The notes under the pieces: generated by a model
Seen by the model: the letters and a program-made list of their open reading frames with translations, nothing else
What the model was told of the DNA's origin: nothing
The model's database searches: none
Shown here: positions 21,470 through 33,504 of the stretch, in pieces
How positions within the stretch are numbered: the first letter of the stretch is position 1
How the letters are laid out: each line of letters begins with the position of its first letter
Source of the DNA: Trametes villosa
Taxonomy: Eukaryota; Basidiomycota; Agaricomycetes; Polyporales; Polyporaceae
Direction of reading: 5' to 3'
Assembly (NCBI GenBank): GCA_002964805.2
Contig: PUDQ02000010.1
Location: 1,178,001 to 1,242,000 of the forward strand
DNA: 64,000 bases
Position numbers and translations under genes: made by a program

Positions 21470-23676
21470 ATGGACCTGATACCCGAAACCGATACAGTCG
21501 CGGGATGGCGCAGAAGCGTTGCGTCTGTTGCGTCTGTGCTTGAGTGCCCCATCACGGCGCGTCTTCCTTCCCAGACCATTGTCCCGCCCGAGCCCACCAC
21601 CCGTCATATAGTCGGCGTGGCATCTGAGGGGTTTTATTCGCGTGGTGAGTCTACTCATAACTTGTGCTGTCCCCTCGTAGTTTAATGTACATCCCAGATT
21701 ATGGGCACGTAGCGCAGGAAACTTACGTCGCCGACAATTACGGGGTACCGCTTCCGAGAACGCGATCGAGGCACCACCCGAGAAGATTCCCCTCGACACC
21801 CAACTCCAGCCCCCACGAGCTGCCCACCTTGGAGGTTCAAGAAACCCACTCCACCGCCTACGAAACGACAACCAGTTCTCTCCTTGAAAGAGCCATCCCG
21901 CCTTCTCCCGGAGGTTTCGTCTCCGATGGGACGGATGCGTTGACGGATAGCGAAACGCTGCTGGAAGGTCCGTCCTACCCGTGTTCTCCCTTGACAGATC
22001 CCAGCCTGACGAGACGATGTAGAACGAGACGGGAGATCTATATCGGTCGGGAACCGTGGGCCTGCCACGGTGATCAGTGCGACGGGTTGGGCGCGCGTCT
22101 CCCCGACGGTGTGGGATTCGCAGCCTAACTCACCCGCGAGGAACCCCCGTCGCCTCCAGCATCGCAGCCCTCGTCACTCCCAAGATGACGCCGACACGGA
22201 CAAGCGGCCACCCCCGCAGGCGCGTCCGGCTGAAGAACAGCAGTATACGATGACGCGCTCTCCTGAGCAGATGCCGGTGGGCGCTGAATCACGCAGAAGC
22301 ACACTCAGCTCCACCCATACCATGCGCGACCCATCCCGACGGGGCAGCCATGCTAGCGTGCGGTTTTCCCTAAGGCACGAGTCCCTCCCGGCGGGGAACC
22401 TGGCGCAGCCGCCGAGCCAGGCGCAGGCTCCCGATGGATCAGCGTCTTCCTCGCCTCCGGGTGACTACAATACCTCTCCTCCAGCGGGCTACCCCGCAGC
22501 TTCCCCGCCCTGGTGGATGCCCTCACCGTTATCGACTACGACCCAATGGGTTCCCAATGCCCAAGCGGCGCCGCACGTCTCGCCTTTTCATGCGCGGATG
22601 GCGCACCCGATGTGGCAGGCGCCCCCGATATACGTGCCACCCACGTCCTACCCGGGCATGCCGCCGTACGCGTACCACGCCAACTGGAGCTACCCCGAGC
22701 TCTACCGGGACATGGCCACCGCGGCAGGCTTGGGGATGGGCACGCCATTCCGCAACCCACATATGCCCCTTGCGCCCTCAGGTCCCGTGCACCAGGCTAC
22801 CCCGAATGGGCCCACAAACGCCTCGTCGCCCACAGGACCGGGTGACGGGTCGGTCATCGGAAGGATACTCGATACGATGGTGACGCCTCCGTCTGACCCG
22901 CGGAGCCTCCATCGCGATATCGAGCAGACCTTACCCAACGCGCCCTCTATTGAGAAGGCGCATGGGTGGAAGCCAACGTGGGTGGTGTTCCCGCTGAAAG
23001 CATTCCGTGGCATAGAATGTCATGTCATCGAGGTGCAGTGCACATGGGACGATGAGAAGCTGCTTGTTGCCCTTCGAAGGGCATACAAGGAGCTCTGCGG
23101 GTGGCATCGCGGATGCCTGTCCCTGAAGGAGCTGAGGTGCGTGCAGTTCCAGTCTCACATCTTCGCTATCTGACAATCTCCCTGAATCGTAGCCACGCTA
23201 CGCGTGTAGGGGTACGTTCCGAGGCCTCCTTCCCACACGCAGTATGCTGACCAGCTGTCTAGGCGAACGACGTGTTCGTATACCCACAGCGCATCGGCCC
23301 CGGGCGGACCACCACGCACCGCAACCTGCGTCTGCGCTATCTGCTCGAGCACCCGGACCACGTCCGCGGCGACCACGCCTTCATGCGTGCGCTGACAGAA
23401 TCGCCCGAGTTCGGCGTGGAGTTCGTCGAGCGCTGGAACATGGCCGTCGTCTCCGTCGTCGTCCTCGGCTCGGCGCTCCTCTCGCTCTCCATCGCGTTTA
23501 CCTACGGGTGGCTCTCGGGGGACTGGCCGAATGGGTTCACTATTGCGTGTACGTCCATCTGCTTCATGTGTCGTGCCGAGTGTACGGGCTGATAATGGCG
23601 TGCTGTAGCGTTCTTCTCGCAGACCTTTGCTCAGATCTTCGTGCTAGTGGGAATCCTGCAGTACTACGAGTTCTGA
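21470..23676 (+). CDS. Uncharacterised membrane protein, disordered N-terminus, paralogue 1
   Basis: Not a family I can name. The N-terminal two thirds are Ser/Pro/Thr-rich and look disordered, including a Pro/Tyr/Met-rich stretch near 22600-22800. A folded region follows (WVVFPLKAFRGIECHVIEVQ, WDDEKLLVALRRAYKELCGW). After a 19-base exon (23194-23212) comes YPQRIGPGRTTTHRNLRLRY, then the FGVEFVERWN motif, a hydrophobic segment (VVSVVVLGSALLSLSIAFTY) and, after a last intron, a second one (FAQIFVLVGILQYYEF) at the C-terminus. Two membrane passes near the end suggest a tail-anchored hairpin with a large cytosolic N-terminus. The start at 21470 is the first Met in the open frame that leads into an exon joined by a plausible intron to DYGHVAQETYVADNYG. 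The exon border near 22070-22130 is unresolved. Its paralogue follows at 24635. Confidence 0.62.
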
Positions 23677-24634
23677 ACGCTCAGAACCTCTGGCGGAGTC
23701 GCAGGAGGCTCTCGATGCTGGGGGGAAGCTAGGCCTGCGTGGCGAATCTTCAGACGCATTGACGCAACAATGCGGTGTACAGATTTATGCATCAGCTTCA
23801 TGAATCAAAGAGTGGTCTCTGTTGGCGCAACACGGCTCGGACAGATATAGAGAGCCTCAGAAGCGTTCAACGATGGCTTCCTGCGCCTCGAGGCACCAGG
23901 CACACATGCGAAAAAGGTTTGCATCGCCTTGCGAGTTTCGGTCCCACTCGGTGAGAAGTCTTCCCGCTTTTAGCTCGCGAAGAAGCTTGCTGACGCGAGT
24001 GCACCGGCATGGGCGGTAGTGGACAGATAGGAACATCTTTGTAGAAGCTGAGGTCTGCCACCGAGCGAGCTTCTCTACACAAGGCGCTGTCTGTGTGGTC
24101 GAACTGATACACCCACCACACGGCAACGGTAAAGTCCCGGGTGCACGCGTAGAAGGAAACGTACAGAATGGGCCACCCGTGGCACCTAGGGCGCTCTGTC
24201 GTCCTGGGTCCGTGTCAAGTTCGTTACCCGCCAGATGTACTCAGACCTAATCATCGCGCCCGACCGCTCAGCTACCTCGCGGTATGCGGAATTCCTGCAA
24301 TTGATCGGACGGTACGCACGGCAATTTTCTGAACGGGGGCAGGAGTTCGATGGTACTGAAACTCTGATTGTAGGGAGGGATGCGCCCGATACGATCCGGA
24401 ACATCTGTCGCACGGCACGTAAATGTGGTCCGTGGAAGTCTTGAGAACGACATCGCCCCCCATTGCCCCCCTTTGAGAACATCAAGGCCCCTCAGGAGAC
24501 GGAAGGCTGCACCTTCGTGCGCTCAATGCATTAAAGCGGGTGTTAATTATTCGTGAGTCCACGTCGCTCCTACCACGTCCAACTCCCTCCCGCTCATCCG
24601 CTCATCCGCTCATCCGCTCATCCCTACACACACG
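23677..24634. other. Intergenic region between membrane-protein paralogues
   Basis: No gene could be supported. A minus-strand open frame (23857-24126) and a plus-strand one (24235-24444) have no family resemblance. Near the right end is a short tandem repeat, listed separately. Confidence 0.45.
24591..24622 (+). repeat. Four-unit CGCTCATC tandem repeat
   Basis: Four perfect copies of the 8-base unit lie 13 bases upstream of the predicted start codon at 24635, in the presumed 5' UTR. Confidence 0.9.
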
Positions 24635-26898
24635 ATGCTTCCCTTGGATGACGCGGATAAAGAAGAAGCCCGATACCAGCAGCTTGCCGAGCCTTTCAAG
24701 AGTGCGGCACGAGCTACTGCTACATCCTACTCGGCCCCGGCACTTGATGTTTCCCCATCTTCTATTCTCCTCAATAATTCCTCCAGGCCGCCAAGCGAGC
24801 GATCGCAGGAGGCGTGCACAAGTCAGTGCTAATCCTGAGCTGCTTTGTTGTCTAAACCTGAACGTTATGCTCCCATCATGACGTTCTAGTAACAGCTCGC
24901 TCGTCTACCGGCCACGTCAACCTGACTGCAATGGACGTTCCTGAGCCTCCCGCACTTTCAGGGCAAGATGTGGTGGAGATGAGGGAGCGTCAGCTGTTCC
25001 CGAACCCAAAGGACGATATTCGCGAGCTGTCCACTATCATTGAGTTGGACGGTTCGGGGACGCCCTCGAGTGGCACGTCCCCAGCAGCGACATCTCCCAC
25101 TGGCCCGCAAACGACCTTGCACCTTGGTACGTGCATGGTCGCTGCATACTCGAAGGGCCAATACTCACTACTTGCTCTTCATCCTAGAAGGGCATGATCA
25201 AACTCTCGACCACGAATCAAATACGGCGTCGATGGTTCCCCCAGCTACTTCCCACAACATTGGATGGGAGGGGGCATACAGATCCGGCGGTCCAGTGCGG
25301 AAAGACAGCGGCACCACCACCTCGAACTCCGCCTCTGGCCCATCCTCTCCCATCCTCAGTGGCTCTGAAACGTCCGGTTCCCGTACCAGGCGCAGTCAGA
25401 AGGCACACAGAACCCGCGTCTTGAAGGGTCGCTTCTACTCTAGTGTCAATTCGGGAACACCCTCGCGCCAGAACACCGGCGAAATGGGCGAGGGATCTAA
25501 TGCCCCGGAGCGTTGCGCTACGACCATTCGCGTTGAAGCGCCTCCGGAGGACGAACTCGTTCCTATGCTCCCTCCCCCTGACGCTGTTCCATCTGAGAGC
25601 GGCGTGGGGGCCACCGCCCCTCCTTCCGTGCCAGCATTCAGCCGAGATAGAACATCCATGCCGAATCTAGGAAACTCCGTTACACTGAGCTCGCTCCCTG
25701 GATCCATTGCCCCTTCGCGTAGCTCCTCTCCTGCTGCTGGTATAACCGCTCGCATACATCCTTCAATTGGCGCATACCTTAGCCGCGATGATTCTCTAGC
25801 CTCATCTCTCGGCAACGTTCGGCCCCGCGATTCCTACGCCTATGGGTCACAGGTACCCCCTTGGCCTCACTCTGTCCCACCGGGCGTACCGCTAGTGCCC
25901 ATCGCGGCGCACGACCACGTCGCTCAAATCCATCCCAGTCAGAGCCACCCCATCCTGTACTGCGATCTACCTACTGCACTAGGTCTGTCGCGCGCTCCAC
26001 TGCTCGAACAGTACGCCTGGATGTATCCGCCCGTCTCTCACCCACCCTACGCTCCTTCCGGAGGAACGGTCCCAAACAACGACATGCACCGCCGCCGCCC
26101 TACTGGAGGTACACCCGACAACCAGAAGGTACCCGCCGGGCAAGAGGAGCCCGCAAGCACCTTGCCCCCGGAACCGTGCCACGGGTCAACACGCGGCGTT
26201 GCTTGGGAAACCTTTCCACTGAAGATCTTCAGGGCAAAAGACTTCAAAGTGCTGGAGATTCAACGGCACTGGGACGACGAGGATCTCCTCATGGCTCTCA
26301 AGGATACCTATGACGAGCTGCGGGGATGGAGAAAGTTCTTCGGACTCATGGGTATCGGGTAAGTCTCAAATGGTATCTTGTTGAGTCGACGCTGACCCGG
26401 TACTTAGGTATATCACTCCTGTTCGGGTAACGTAGCTGTTCGCTCTGTTTTCGCTACGGTGTTACTGACGGAAGCTCCCAACCCGTCTACAGGCAGACCA
26501 TTCATACATCTACCCTCAACGCATAGGGACACCCTGGATCTCCCCTCACAAGAACATGCGAATGCGCTACCTCCTCCATAATCCCGCCCATCAGCGAGGC
26601 CAGCGGCAAATCATGGATGCACTCACTCGAGATGTCGACGTCGGCGTCGAGTTCGTAGAGCGCTGGAAGACGCGCCGCCTCTTGGGTATCGCCGCCATTT
26701 GCGCCGTCATCTCGTATGTCATTATGGTCGGCTGGGGCGCCCGGACGGGCGACTGGGCGACTGCTTCCCAGATGGGTCGTGAGTGGTCCTACGCGATCGT
26801 GCGCCTGTGATATCTGCTGACGGGCAACAGAGCTGCACTTCTCAATGTTCTCGCTGCTCTTCATCGCCGTCGCTTGGTCTCAGAACCACGAATTCTGA
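24635..26898 (+). CDS. Uncharacterised membrane protein, disordered N-terminus, paralogue 2
   Basis: Tandem paralogue of 21470-23676. Exon 1 starts MLPLDDADKEEARYQQLAEP and joins through introns at about 24821-24888 and 25126-25189 to a long Ser/Thr/Pro-rich region. The folded part reads WETFPLKIFRAKDFKVLEIQ and WDDEDLLMALKDTYDELRGW, aligned position for position with paralogue 1. The 19-base exon at 26408-26426 is conserved in length and phase. Then follow YIYPQRIGTPWISPHKNMRM, VGVEFVERWK, a hydrophobic segment (LLGIAAICAVISYVIMVGW) and a terminal one (FSMFSLLFIAVAWSQNHEF). The N-terminal disordered regions of the two proteins share composition but little sequence. Function unknown; placement of both membrane segments at the C-terminus suggests a scaffold or adaptor facing the cytosol. 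Confidence 0.72.
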
Positions 26899-27252
26899 TG
26901 TGACTTTGGTTGACGCTACTCACATTCTCGCGAATACGGACACTTCGCTTCCCCTTACTCTCCATATCCCTCCTTGGACTTCGTCGTATGAGTCGCTCTG
27001 TTGCGTTGCCCATCCATCGCTTTCCTTGTCCTCCATGCGCTAAACCAAGTGAAACCAACTATCGTCTTACATAGACTGTTCCTGCGAACATTGGCTCCGA
27101 TTCATTACCTCTACGCGCTACGTACAAGCCGTGTCTGCGTTCGCACTTTCAGTCCCAGACCTCAATATAGCTCTATGTGCAGATTTCGTCGGACACTCAG
27201 TGATATATGTAGAGCTCGCCCGCACAAGTGCTAACCCGACACGGATCTACGC
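26899..27252. other. Intergenic region, left end of a 2.6 kb tandem duplication
   Basis: Non-coding. From about 27005 the sequence resembles 29560-29860 in blocks (CTGCGAAC, GTGTGTACG/GTCTGCGTTCG, CCAGTCCC, AGAGCTCGCC), so it belongs to the duplicated unit described at 27000-32120. Confidence 0.5.
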
Positions 27253-28551
27253 TCACGCCGTCTCGGCCGGGCGAACTACCAGCTTTCTCGCGCTTACGGC
27301 GTTCGCCCTCAGCCTGTCGATACCTCCTTGGACCCCGTCCAAGCCACCGGGCAGCACCTCGGGGATGTTGGGCTGTACGAGAGCAGCATCGTCAGCACGA
27401 TATCCACAACACGCGGCCAAGCATCCCTTTGCATACCTTGACCTCTCCCGACTCCAATAGCTTGGACAGCTCCTTGACGAACCGCTTGCTGAACTCGAGG
27501 TTTTGGGGGTACGCGAGACCACCCTGCGCGAAGGTGACCGTGGGCTTCTTCCCGTCCGCCTTCTTCGCCTCGTCGATTGTCTCGGGCAGGACGAGCGCGA
27601 TCAGGCCGTTCGGCGCGATGATGTCGTACGCGAGGTCCTGCGTGTCTTTCTCCGAGATCGCGTCGTAGACGACTTCGACGGGTGCGCCTGCGATCTTTGC
27701 AACTTCTGAGGCGATCGTCGAGGCGGGGAGAGTGCGGTCGAGGACGTGCGTCGCGCCGAGGGACTTGACGAGCTCGGTGTTGCGCGGCGACACCGTGGTG
27801 ATAATGGGCGAGAACCCGGAGTGCTTCAAGAACTGGATGGCTGCAAATGACAGTCAGCGATCATGTAAGATAGTGGGAGGCAAGGAGGGAATACTGACCA
27901 TACTGGCCGACAGACGACGAGCCGCCAAGGACGACGGTGGGCTTTCCGGCATATGTAGAACGGCCGCCCTCAAGCCATGGGGCGACGAGCCCGATGCTCT
28001 GCCCGGTAGCACCCTTGTTGTACAAGGATATGCCCGCGGTTCCCGCGCCGATAGGAATGGTAGCCCCTTCGTCAAAGGAGATGCTCGCCGGAATCTTCAG
28101 GGGAAGAAGACGTCAGCGACTGTACCAAGTGCATAGCACGCGCCCATCCTACCTTGATGGTGACAGCAGCAGGCGCGGTGAAGTACTCTTGATAAGTACC
28201 GGTTTGGGAACTCGGCCACCCCTGCGCGATGCTGGGGGAGGGATGTTGAACGAGACTGGACGCGTGTTAGCAGTTCAGTGGTACTCACACACGGTCCCCA
28301 ACCTTAAAGTCCGTAACGTTCGCGCCGACAACGACGACGGTTCCTGCACCTTCGAAGCCGAGGACGGTGGGCCACTCCTTGATGAAGATGCCGGTATCCT
28401 GGATCTTCGCTTCCAAGGGGTTGAGGCCGGCGGCCTCGATCTTGACCAAGACATCGTCCGGGCCAGGTTTGGGTACCGGGGTAGTTTGGATCGTCAATGG
28501 GCCTCCCACCGAGGTGAGGTGAAGCGTCTTCTGTTGCTCGGGGACAGACAT
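27253..28551 (-). CDS. Zinc-independent MDR oxidoreductase, subfamily 1, copy a
   Basis: Member of the medium-chain dehydrogenase/reductase superfamily, the quinone reductase and trans-acting enoyl reductase side. The GroES-like N-terminal domain starts MSVPEQQKTLHLTSVGGPL with PKPGPDDVLVKIEAAGLNPLE and GFEGAGTVVVVGANVTDFKVG. The Rossmann nucleotide-binding motif is VVLGGSSSVGQYAIQFLK, followed by SLGATHVLDRTLPA, and the protein ends KLVVRPAETA. The zinc-ligand residues of classical alcohol dehydrogenases are not visible, so it probably uses NADPH without zinc. Five exons are predicted, with introns around 28284-28243, 28154-28096, 27899-27842 and 27460-27390 (minus strand). A TATA-like element lies 68 bases upstream of the start. 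Substrate unknown. Together with copy b it forms a tandem duplicated unit. Confidence 0.83.
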
Positions 28552-29862
28552 TTAGCTGGAGGGCGGCGGTACGTTGATGGTAGGGAATGTTGGCCTTTAC
28601 GCCGCGATATGGTGCCCGTTATATACGAGGCACGGTTCCCTCGCAAGAGCAGTATAGCACCTTCCCTATTTCCGACATTCTCGGATTCAGCTCCTGTCGA
28701 CATCGACGATGACAATGACGCTTACCAAGGAAGGCTGCGGGCCCTGATACCATCCTCCTCAACGCCATACCTCGTGAGACCGCCGCCATAGCGAATGGGT
28801 CAACTGACGGAGCGTGGAGTGGACCAGACGTTGCCGGGGTACGTATCAGGCCTTCTGCAGGACTCGAGCCCTACTACATGTTCGCAAAACTCGGCAACCA
28901 GCTGCAGCCTGAGGACGAGTGCTATTGCTCTAGATATGCCGGTTGAACCGGGGAAGTACGGCGTTTACCGTACGACGGAGACGGACGGTTTTATCAGCGT
29001 TTGAGGACCGTCCAGGTGCTATGTGCGAGGTAGAGCGCTGTCAGACTCGCGCCACGGTGTCGATCCCGGAGGTCAATGGATCTAGCCTTGAGACAACCAA
29101 GAAAACGCGATGCGCGATGGTCGCCTGCAACGAAAGCATGATTATTGCCCGAACAGTTGCCCGAGCAGCTTTCGATACGCGTCCCGCGGGGCCGACGACG
29201 TGACTGGCAGGCGCGAATACCAGTGCTGTGTTCATTCCCGCCGTAGCGCGTTGACAACTAGATTAGATGCAACAGCAGAAGGCAAGGAGAACGTATACGT
29301 CAGGGCCTCAAACATGTTCGCTGCCTTTCGAGAAGCAGGGGTCCCAAAACATAGAACGGATGAGCGTAGCATCGTGGTACAAGAACAAGCTTTCGGCTGG
29401 CTTATGCGAGATACTGAACGCCTCGGCAAATGCCGGCAAGCAGGCGCCTTGTTGATGCGGGCATGTCGGGCAAAGTACTTCGTGGTCTCGAATCGCATAC
29501 TTTTGCTGTACAGAAACCACCCTCGTGGGTAAAATCCTACGGATATTCACATAAATCCGTCTAGTAGCTTCCTGAATCCCTATCTAGTCATACAACTTCA
29601 TCGATGTCATGCGAATTTTTCTCTTGCGCTTTACCCTCTACTTGCCATGCTTTCCACGCGCCAGACTCCACCCGGTACTTACCGTCGTCGTCTTACACGC
29701 CTGCTCGACTTCTGCGAACTGTTACTGCAATTGTTTACCTATGTGCGCTACCTACCGCTCGTGTGTACGTTTGTACTTCCAGTCCCGCTCTGCATTTAGA
29801 GCTCGCCGATCATCTCGATGCGGAGCTCGTTCCCTAAGCTTTTACCCGACCGCGGTCTGTGA
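28552..29862. other. Intergenic part of the 2.6 kb tandem duplication, unit 1
   Basis: About 1.3 kb without a recognised gene. The part from 28790 to 29550 matches 31420-32110 in long blocks, for example CCAGGTGCTATGTGCGAGG (near 29008 and 31637), TCAACTGACG and GCCTTGCGCGATA-like segments. This shows that the upstream flank was duplicated with the gene. Confidence 0.6.
28619..28625 (-). promoter_or_regulatory. TATA-like box of MDR copy a
   Basis: TATATAA on the minus strand, 68 bases upstream of the start codon at 28551. An equivalent element occurs at the same place upstream of copy b. Confidence 0.55.
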
Positions 29863-31178
29863 CTACGCCGTCTCGTGCGGGCGAACCACCAGCTTCCTCG
29901 CGCTGACGGCATTCGCCTTCAGCCTGTGAATTCCTCCTTGGACCCCGTTCAAGCCACCGGGCAGCACCTCCGGGATGTTGGGCTGAGCAAGCGCGTTGAT
30001 GTCAGCAGCGGATCTACGGCGCTCGGACCCGAGCGTTCCCACATACCTTGACCTCTCCCGACTCCAGAAGCTTGACCAGCTCCTCGACGAAGCGGGGGCT
30101 GAACTCGAGGTTCTGGGGGTACCCGAGCCCGCCCTGCGCAAAGGTGACTGTGGGCTTCTTCCCGTCCGCCTTCTTCGCCTCGTCGATCGTCTCGGGCAGG
30201 ACAAGCGCGATCAGGCCGCCCGGCGCGACGATGTCGTACGCGAGGTCCTGCGTGTCCTGCTCCGAGATCGCGTCATAGATGACCTCGATGGACGCGCCCG
30301 CGATCTTCGCGACCTCGGCTACGATCGTCTCGGCGGGGAGCGTGCGGTCGACGACGTGCGTCGCGCCGAGCGACTTGACGAGTGCGGCGTTGCGCGGCGA
30401 GACCGTGGTGATGATGGGCGAGAACCCGGAGTGCTTCAGGAACTGGATGGCTGTGGGCACAGCGGGCGGTCAGCGATTACGTGGGATAGTAATCACAGGA
30501 GAGACGGACTCACCATACTGGCCGACGGACGATGAGCCACCGAGGACGACGGTGGGCTTGCCTGCGTACGTGAATTTCCCGCCCTCGAGCCAAGGGGCGA
30601 CGAGCCCGATGCTCTGCCCGGTAGCACTCTTGTTGTACAGGGAAATGCCCACGGTGCCTGCGCCGATGGGGATGGTAGCCGCTTCATCGAAGGATATGCT
30701 GGCTGGAATCTTTCGGAGTGAAGACGTCAGCAACCACGTCAACTCTACGAGCTGAACGATTCTCACCTTGATGGTGACAGCTGCAAGGGCCGTGAAATAC
30801 TCTTGGTAGGTCCCGGTTCTGGGCGTCGGGCGGCCCTGCGCGGCGCTGAGAGAAGCATTCGTCAACGACCATTCGGAACGGGCGGAAGTTCCAGCATGTA
30901 TGCGCTAGTACTCACACACGGTCCCCCACCTTGCGGTCGGTGACGTTCGCGCCGACAGCGGCGACGGTTCCTGCTCCGTCAAAGCCGAGGACGGCGGGCC
31001 ACTCCTGGACGAAGATGCCAAACTCCTGAATCTTCCATTCCAAGGGGTTGAGGGCGGCAGCCTCGACCTTGATCAGCACTTCGTCCGGGCCAGGCTTAGG
31101 TACCGGGTTGGATTGGACCGTGAAGGGGGCTCCCTTCGAGCTAAGGAAAAGCGACTTCTGTTGCTCGGGGATAGACAT
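29863..31178 (-). CDS. Zinc-independent MDR oxidoreductase, subfamily 1, copy b
   Basis: Tandem paralogue of copy a with the same exon layout. It starts MSIPEQQKSLFLSSKGAPF; GFDGAGTVAAVGANVTDRKVG precedes the first intron, TGTYQEYFTALAAVTIK and IPASISFDEAATIPIGAG follow, the Rossmann motif is VVLGGSSSVGQY joined to FLKHSGFSPIITTVS, and the end is KLVVRPHETA. Similarity to copy a is highest in the nucleotide-binding half (for example KKPTVTFAQGGLGYPQNLEF). No frameshift or stop was seen. A TATA-like element lies 73 bases upstream. As in copy a, zinc ligands are absent. Confidence 0.83.
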
Positions 31179-32237
31179 TGCGCTGGGGGAACTTGAAGTG
31201 GTGCTGCGGCGCTGGGTGATGTTGGCCTTCCTGCAGCCATATTCTGCACGTTATATACCCGCTGTGAGGTCCTCTGCTGGACAGTATAGCTCCTGCTCTA
31301 TTCCCGAGAATCTCGGGTTCAGCTTCTGTCGACATCGTCGATGACAATGACGCTTACCAATGCGAGCTGCGTATCCCGGTACAATCCTCCGCAACGCCAT
31401 ACTTCGTGAGAGCACCGCCGTGCTATGAAGCAGAAAAGAGATCAACTGACGCAGCGCGAGGAGCCAGACGCTGCCGCGGCCACGTATCAGACCTCCAGGA
31501 GGCGGGTCGTAGTAGCAGAACTCCGCAATTCCTCGGACGCCATAACGACTGCTGTTGCCTCCGATATCCCGGTCGTGCCGGGGAAGACTGCGTTTCCGTA
31601 CAGCGGGGACAGGCAGGTTCATCAGCTTTCGAGCGCGTCCAGGTGCTATGTGCGAGGAACAGCACTCAGACCCGCTCGCGGCTACCCCGTGAATGTCGAC
31701 CTCGCCAGAAGCCAATAAGTTCAGCCTCCAGACATATCAAGAATACGCGATCTACATTATTGCCGGTGACGAAGCATGACGAGTGCCCGAGCCTATGCCC
31801 GAGCAGTTGTCGTTATGCGTACGTACGAGTTTCGGAGAACAGAGTCAATGGTGTGACCATGTGCGAATACCGCACCGCAAGCAGCCGAAGTGGGCTCAAC
31901 GGCTAGAAGAGAAGGTCGACCTTGAGCATCTTGACCGCCGTGTTCAGAGCCCGCAGTCAGACCCCCAGACGCAGCGGAGAGCATTGAGCAAGCAGTTAAT
32001 TTTTTCCTGAGCCGCCATGGTACTACGACAACAAGCTTTAGGCGCCTTGCGCGATATGGAACACCTCGGCAAGTGCCGGTCTTGCAGCGCTCAGCATAGC
32101 TTTGAGTACACGAGATCCTTTCTCAGTCTGTATACGCAGTCCCGTAGATACTTGTTCACATCCGCTCGACAAAATATTGATTCCCCGCCTACCAGTCGTA
32201 CAATCCGTTCGAAAAGCATAAGCCTATGGCGATTACC
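31179..32237. other. Intergenic part of the 2.6 kb tandem duplication, unit 2
   Basis: Non-coding counterpart of 28552-29550. It carries the same blocks in the same order. No gene recognised. Confidence 0.6.
31251..31257 (-). promoter_or_regulatory. TATA-like box of MDR copy b
   Basis: TATATAA on the minus strand, 73 bases upstream of the start codon at 31178, matching the arrangement in copy a. Confidence 0.55.
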
Positions 32238-33504
32238 TTAAGGCGTTTCCTGGGGATGCGCGACCAGCTTCGTGCCCGACACCTTATCGGCCTTAATCCG
32301 CGCGAGGCCATCGTTGACACCTGCCAAACCGTTCGGAAGCACCTCCACCGGGTTGGGCTAGAAAACCCCGCATCAGCGCCCTGAACATATCTAGTGCAAC
32401 ACGTAGAAAGATCGCACCTTGAGCAGCCCCTTCTCCAGCCAACCCGTGAGAGCCTTGAACATCCCGATGCCAGCCTCACGAGTGTAAGGCAAACGTGCGC
32501 TGCCAAAGACATAGCTGACGCGCTTCCCATTGCCCGGGTTCACCACATCCTCCGGGAGCCGCTGCGGCGCCGGCACGACGGTCGCGAGCGCACCTCCCGG
32601 TGCAAGCGCGTCGCGCCCCAGACGCAGCGTCTCTGGAGTAATCGCTGCCACGAATGCGTACTCAAGCGGCTTACCCTCCAAGATGGTGGGGAGCTCCGCG
32701 AGGATCGACTCGTTCGAGCGCGACCGGTCGAGCACATGCGTCGCCCCGAGGGACTTGAGCAGGGGTGCGTTGTGCAGGGACGCGGTGGTGATGATGGGGT
32801 TGTGTCCGGCGAGGCGCGCGAGCTGGATGGCGAATTGGCCGAGGGAGGCGGCGCCGCCGACGATGAGGGCCGGCGTGCCGGCGTAGGCGGTCTGGCCTTC
32901 GGGTTCCCAGACGGGCTTCAGGCGGAGGCTGAGGTTCTCGGGTGCAGGAGACTGGTTGTAGAGCGACAAGACGTCGGTTGCGAGCGCGAGCGGGATGGTC
33001 GCGGCTTGATCGAACGTGATGTTGTCCGGGATCTGGATGAAGAAGACAGGTCAGTCTCCAGTTCGCACCGTAGAGTGGGAATCGCAACGTACTATCGCGG
33101 TGAGCTCAGCAGGGACAATGGCATATTGCTGCCCAGTGGCTCCCTTGGCACTCCAATGTCCCTGGAACAATCTGTGTGTAAAGAGCCGCGACGTCAGCAA
33201 CTTCGCTCTCCCGTATGTGTAGCAAAGCGTACATTTTGTCGCCTTCTTTGAGGTTGGTGACCTCCGCGCCGAGCTCGACGACGACACCCGCGCCATCGCT
33301 GCCAGGCACATGGGGCCACTCCTGGATGAGGATCTTGGAGTATGGCGGGTCGACGATGCGCGCATCGACCGGGTTGAGGGCGCATGCGAAGATCTTGACG
33401 AGCACATCCTGCGGCCCGGGTCGAGGGACGGGCGTCTCCTCGAGGGAGTACGGCGTGCTCTCCTTGTGCAGGAGAAGGGACTTCTGTGTCGTAGGAACGG
33501 TCAT
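32238..33504 (-). CDS. Zinc-independent MDR oxidoreductase, subfamily 2, copy c
   Basis: Starts MTVPTTQKSLLLHKESTPY with PRPGPQDVLVKIFACALNPVD and GSDGAGVVVELGAEVTNLKEG. The second small exon reads FQGHWSAKGATGQQYAIVPA and the third starts IPDNITFDQAATIPLALATD. The Rossmann motif is LIVGGAASLGQFAIQLARLA, followed by SLGATHVLDRSRSNESILAE. The last exon is reached after an intron near 32417-32360 and ends KLVAHPQETP at 32238. Zinc ligands are not visible. Sequence is clearly closer to copies d and e than to a and b. The enzyme class is NADPH-dependent reductase; the substrate cannot be inferred. Confidence 0.84.

Noticed and set aside
23857..24126. Minus-strand open frame between the membrane-protein paralogues
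   Set aside because: No family resemblance and no consistent splice extension.
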